Assembly (NCBI RefSeq): GCF_002078875.1
Contig: NC_034419.1
Location: 19,407,516-19,471,515, forward strand
Reading direction: 5' to 3'
DNA: 64,000 nucleotides
From: Numida meleagris
Lineage: Eukaryota; Chordata; Aves; Galliformes; Numididae
The translations under genes and the position numbers were made by a program. Positions 60,626 through 64,000 of this stretch are shown one piece after another; positions within the stretch are counted from its first letter, which is position 1; each line of letters starts with the position of its first letter. Under the pieces are notes generated by a model. That model saw only the letters and a list, made by a program, of their open reading frames with translations. It did no database searches and was not told where the DNA came from.

Positions 60626-63600
60626 CTGGAAGACAAAAAGAATAAGAATTTTGACTGTCATGCTCACCACGTGCATTTTTGAAAGCAAAATACATTTTGG
60701 AGGGGAGGGTAAAACCACAGGACTTCCAAATATTCCACACACACATCTCTCGATTCTCTCCTCCAAGCTGATTTCCCAGGCCCACCGCCACGCCACCAGA
60801 GCCCTGCAGGGCCAGCAGTCAGCGCGGCCGGCAGCAGCGAGCCACCAGTGTGTGCACAGAGAGACCTGGGGTCTTGGCACCACCCAACAGTACCACAAGA
60901 GAAGACAGAGCAGGGAAACAGGCCCCACACGAGTGCCCAGTCCCAGGGAGCTGAGGGCCCTTCCCAAATTGTCAAGTGGAGGCACACAGTGGCCTGAAGC
61001 AATGGCAGAGCGCTGCCCCTGCAGAAGGACACAGCCCACGAACGGGCAAGCTGGCCGGGAAGTGGGAATTGTTCTCCTCTGCCTTTGTCAACTGCGTGGC
61101 GAACCCAAGCACAGTGCAGCATGAAGCATCTGTTCCAGGCCTCCCAGCTCCCGCGTCCAAGAGAGTCCTGGTCATCTCCTGGAAACGCGTTCACACCCAT
61201 TCCACAGAGAACAAAACACAGCAACATATTTAGGCCGCCGCTATCTAGCTGCATTTTTCACATTGCTATCATGCCTGCAGGGTTTTCCTTTCCTTCTTTC
61301 ATTTCTCAGTGTGGTGGGTGGACCTTAGCAGCACAGCTGGGTTTGGAAATGCCTTTCTTCATGCCTTGTGCCCCTGGAGATCTGCCCGCACCACTCCTCT
61401 GCCCATCACAAGGCTTTTCCACTCTTCGCTCTGCAGTGGAATTTAAAAAAAAAAAAAAGGACCTCTGCACATTTTAATTACAGATATTATTTTAAAAAAA
61501 TGAAACAGCTTCACAGCATGAGAAATGCCCCAGGGGCCTTATTTACAACATGGTACGAACCCTGTCTAATGCCCTTCCTGCTCCAGAAGCTGCAAAGACA
61601 GTGACAGTGGGGCTGCCAGCCCACAGCTGAGCTCTATTTTTTCCATCTCTAAACATTAAAACCAAAATACAGATGGCCTCCTCTTCCAATCTGCCCATGA
61701 CAGTGACGTTTAGAAATAACGGAAACCAAAACTCTGGTTTGTTACAAATCCTTAACAAAGCAGAATGCATAATAAACACGAACACACACAGCACGGCATA
61801 TCCTCATGCTGTTTCGGAACTGCTGCACTTTTACTTCAGGTCTGTGCTCGTCCATGCATCACCAACCCGAGTTTCCCAGACGACGATGCAGAACATCGCA
61901 CGCCATTCTGTTACCGTCATGCAGCAGCCCAGGATGGAGCTGGAATTCCAGCAGCCCACCGGGATCACCGCGTGGGCCTGACCGCGTGCCCCGCTCCTTC
62001 AGGGAGCTGCTCCAGGCTCAGGCTGCAGCGAGCAGGGCTGCTCCACAGCCAGAGCAGCGCACCGCAGCTCGACTGCCTATTTTTCAACAAAACCCCGTAA
62101 CTGAATGTAGCCGAGTGCTGCACTCTCCTCACAGAGCTGTGTCAGCGCTACGCTAACTGCCCTGTAAAATAAAAATAAACACCTGTGGGTACGCTAACTG
62201 CCTCTATTTGCATTCCTCAGCAGTAGCATCACCTGCCATTCTACTTTGATTTGACAGATTTATTACAGACACCTGCTGCCAGATGGCCAACTCCGCGCTT
62301 CAGAATAAGAATTACCGGGTCTTCTCAGACCGAATATTTCACGTTTTGCCGTCACCGTGGCTGTGACCCAGCCTCCCTGCTCTGCCATCGCTGCTCCCTG
62401 TCACTGCTCTGACCTGAGCTGGCCACGGCATCTCTCAGGCGGGACACGGCATTGTGAAACGACCACACCACGGTTACATAATAAAGTTTCCAGTTTCACA
62501 ACCGCAACAGCCAAAGTTCAGCAAGCTCAGAATAAAGCTCACTGTGAGCTTAAAAGCCCACAGCCTCTTCCTCTCTCCACCCCCTTTTGCTGAAACCCAT
62601 CTACCACTTGCGGTGCCGTGCACCCGCAGGACGGAGCAGAGCGGCCGCCCACCCTGGGAGGGCTCCACCCAAACCCCACAATGGGTGCTGTGCAGCTGCT
62701 GCCCTCTGCCTCCCCTGTAATTATTCCCCAGTTCTCTCAGTGGAATCTTCTTGGCTAGGAAACATTAATTACAACTCGAAGATAGGTTTAAACTAAGTAT
62801 AGATCCCCCTTCAAAACACAAAACAAAGACAGCAAGTTAAAAGAGAACAGTTTCTTTCAGATTTCCTCAAATAACTCCATGCATTTTGCACGTAAGGCAA
62901 AACCATCCCATCGGCTTACTGGCTGAATGACAACAATTCTCATGAAAGCCAACTGGACAACCCATACACATTAAAAGCTTAACTCCAGGTTATCAATAGC
63001 TAGAATTTAATGCAAAGAGGGAAGCAAGGCAAGTAAAAGATAAGGGCAGCCTGCACACAGTGTTACTGGTCACTGCAGCTACCTGGGAACCACCATCGGC
63101 ACACTGGCAGTCAGGCTCTCCTCAGCCAGGTCCAATGCAGGTGGCTCCCGCTCGCACCGCAGCACCAAGCAGATGTCAATCAGAAGGAGGTGCCGAGTGC
63201 CCAGACAGCTGCTGAGAAGCCCCAGCCCCTTTGCCCCCAACCCAAGACTGCCTGGCCTCAGGACTCTCATTTGGAGTGTGCTAGCAAGCACCAGAGCTGG
63301 TAGCAGCGTGCACCACCAGATCGCAGGGAGCGCCCAGGACTTGAGCTGCTCAGCAGGGGTCTGCACTGGGGCCTGTTGGACGCCAAGCCCCACGTCTGCA
63401 GAAGATGAGGGCAGGGACACCCAGCACTTCCAGCTGCCCCTCTCCTGCAGACTAGAGCCCAGGTCCCAAAGCGAGCTCTTCCCAAAGCCAATGGCTCAGA
63501 GCCAGCTGTAAAGTCTGCCCTTGCTTTCCTGCGTGGCCCAGGGGAAGCCCACACAGCCATCATTTTCAAAGCTAATTTTAGACATTTAAATAGAGCACAA

Positions 63601-64000
63601 AGAAATGGCTCTGTTGCTGTTTGCTTGAGCCTCGTTGCCACACAGGGACCACAGGTGCACACTACATTTACAGACCTACTCCTGTGCAGCCAGTACCCAA
63701 TCACCCTGGAGCCTGCTGATGGGGACCAGGGCGAGCAGCACCCGGCCCCATAGTGCCAGAGCCTCTCCCAGACTCGGGCAGGTGAGAGCTGACAGACTCA
63801 CCTCACCTGTCTCAGTTCTGCTGCCTGCCCTTTCTGTAAGGGAAAAATGGTTTTCATCCATTGGAGACAAAGCCAAAATGCCATGCACCATTCACCAACC
63901 CAAGTCCCCATTCAGCTGCTGCTCTATGCCCACCACTCCCACCGAAGGAGTTCGCAGTGGAACAGCAGTAACTTTGGCTTTGCAGGTTTGTTCAAATTCC
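60626..64000 (-). other. SRGAP3 intron 3, running off the window
   Basis: No earlier SRGAP3 exon is seen (the expected segment around SQISEDVIRLFKK is absent), so the rest of the gene is to the right. No repeat or RNA gene is recognised. Confidence 0.8.

Noticed and set aside
1..64000. CRISPR arrays, operons, phage or other prokaryotic systems
   Set aside because: The window is vertebrate, with intron-split RAD18 and SRGAP3. The repeats seen are microsatellites, homopolymers and one CR1, and no new multi-gene system is present.

Overview
The window is vertebrate nuclear DNA, most likely from a galliform bird such as chicken. It has short GT-AG exons separated by introns, a CR1 LINE tail of the avian type at about 3.3 kb, CpG islands, dinucleotide microsatellites and one 245-base assembly gap (20964-21208). 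It contains parts of two genes on the minus strand, in the same order and orientation as on human 3p25: SRGAP3 on the right, then RAD18 on the left. Family assignments rest on protein sequences I know, not on a search.

Left part (1 to about 21.3 kb): RAD18, the RING E3 ubiquitin ligase of post-replication repair. I place nine exons with confidence, coding for the RING finger, a variable linker, the UBZ4 zinc finger, the SAP domain and the RAD6-binding helix. Splice phases agree at every junction. The start exon is missing and most likely lies in the gap. A tenth, tentative 3' exon is proposed at 298-392. The acidic C-terminus would lie beyond the left edge.

Middle (about 20.7 to 25.1 kb): a CpG island around the gap is the presumed RAD18 promoter. 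It carries two tandem ACTAYRNNNCCCR (ZNF143-type) sites and an ETS site. A second, separate CpG-rich block at 23.4-24.3 kb has no assigned gene.

Right part (about 25.1 to 64 kb): the last 19 coding exons of SRGAP3 (srGAP3/WRP), a long 3' UTR and poly(A) signals. The exons sum to 2880 bases (959 codons plus stop) with every phase matching. They cover the second half of the F-BAR domain, the complete RhoGAP domain with its arginine finger, the SH3 domain and the serine-rich tail. The first exons, about 140 residues, lie beyond the right edge.

The two genes are not functionally linked; they are old syntenic neighbours. I found no exotic system. The points worth a second look are regulatory (tandem ZNF143 sites, an orphan CpG island, CA/UG repeats close to splice or stop sites), a 28-base microexon, the gap-hidden first exon and a few unexplained intronic reading frames.
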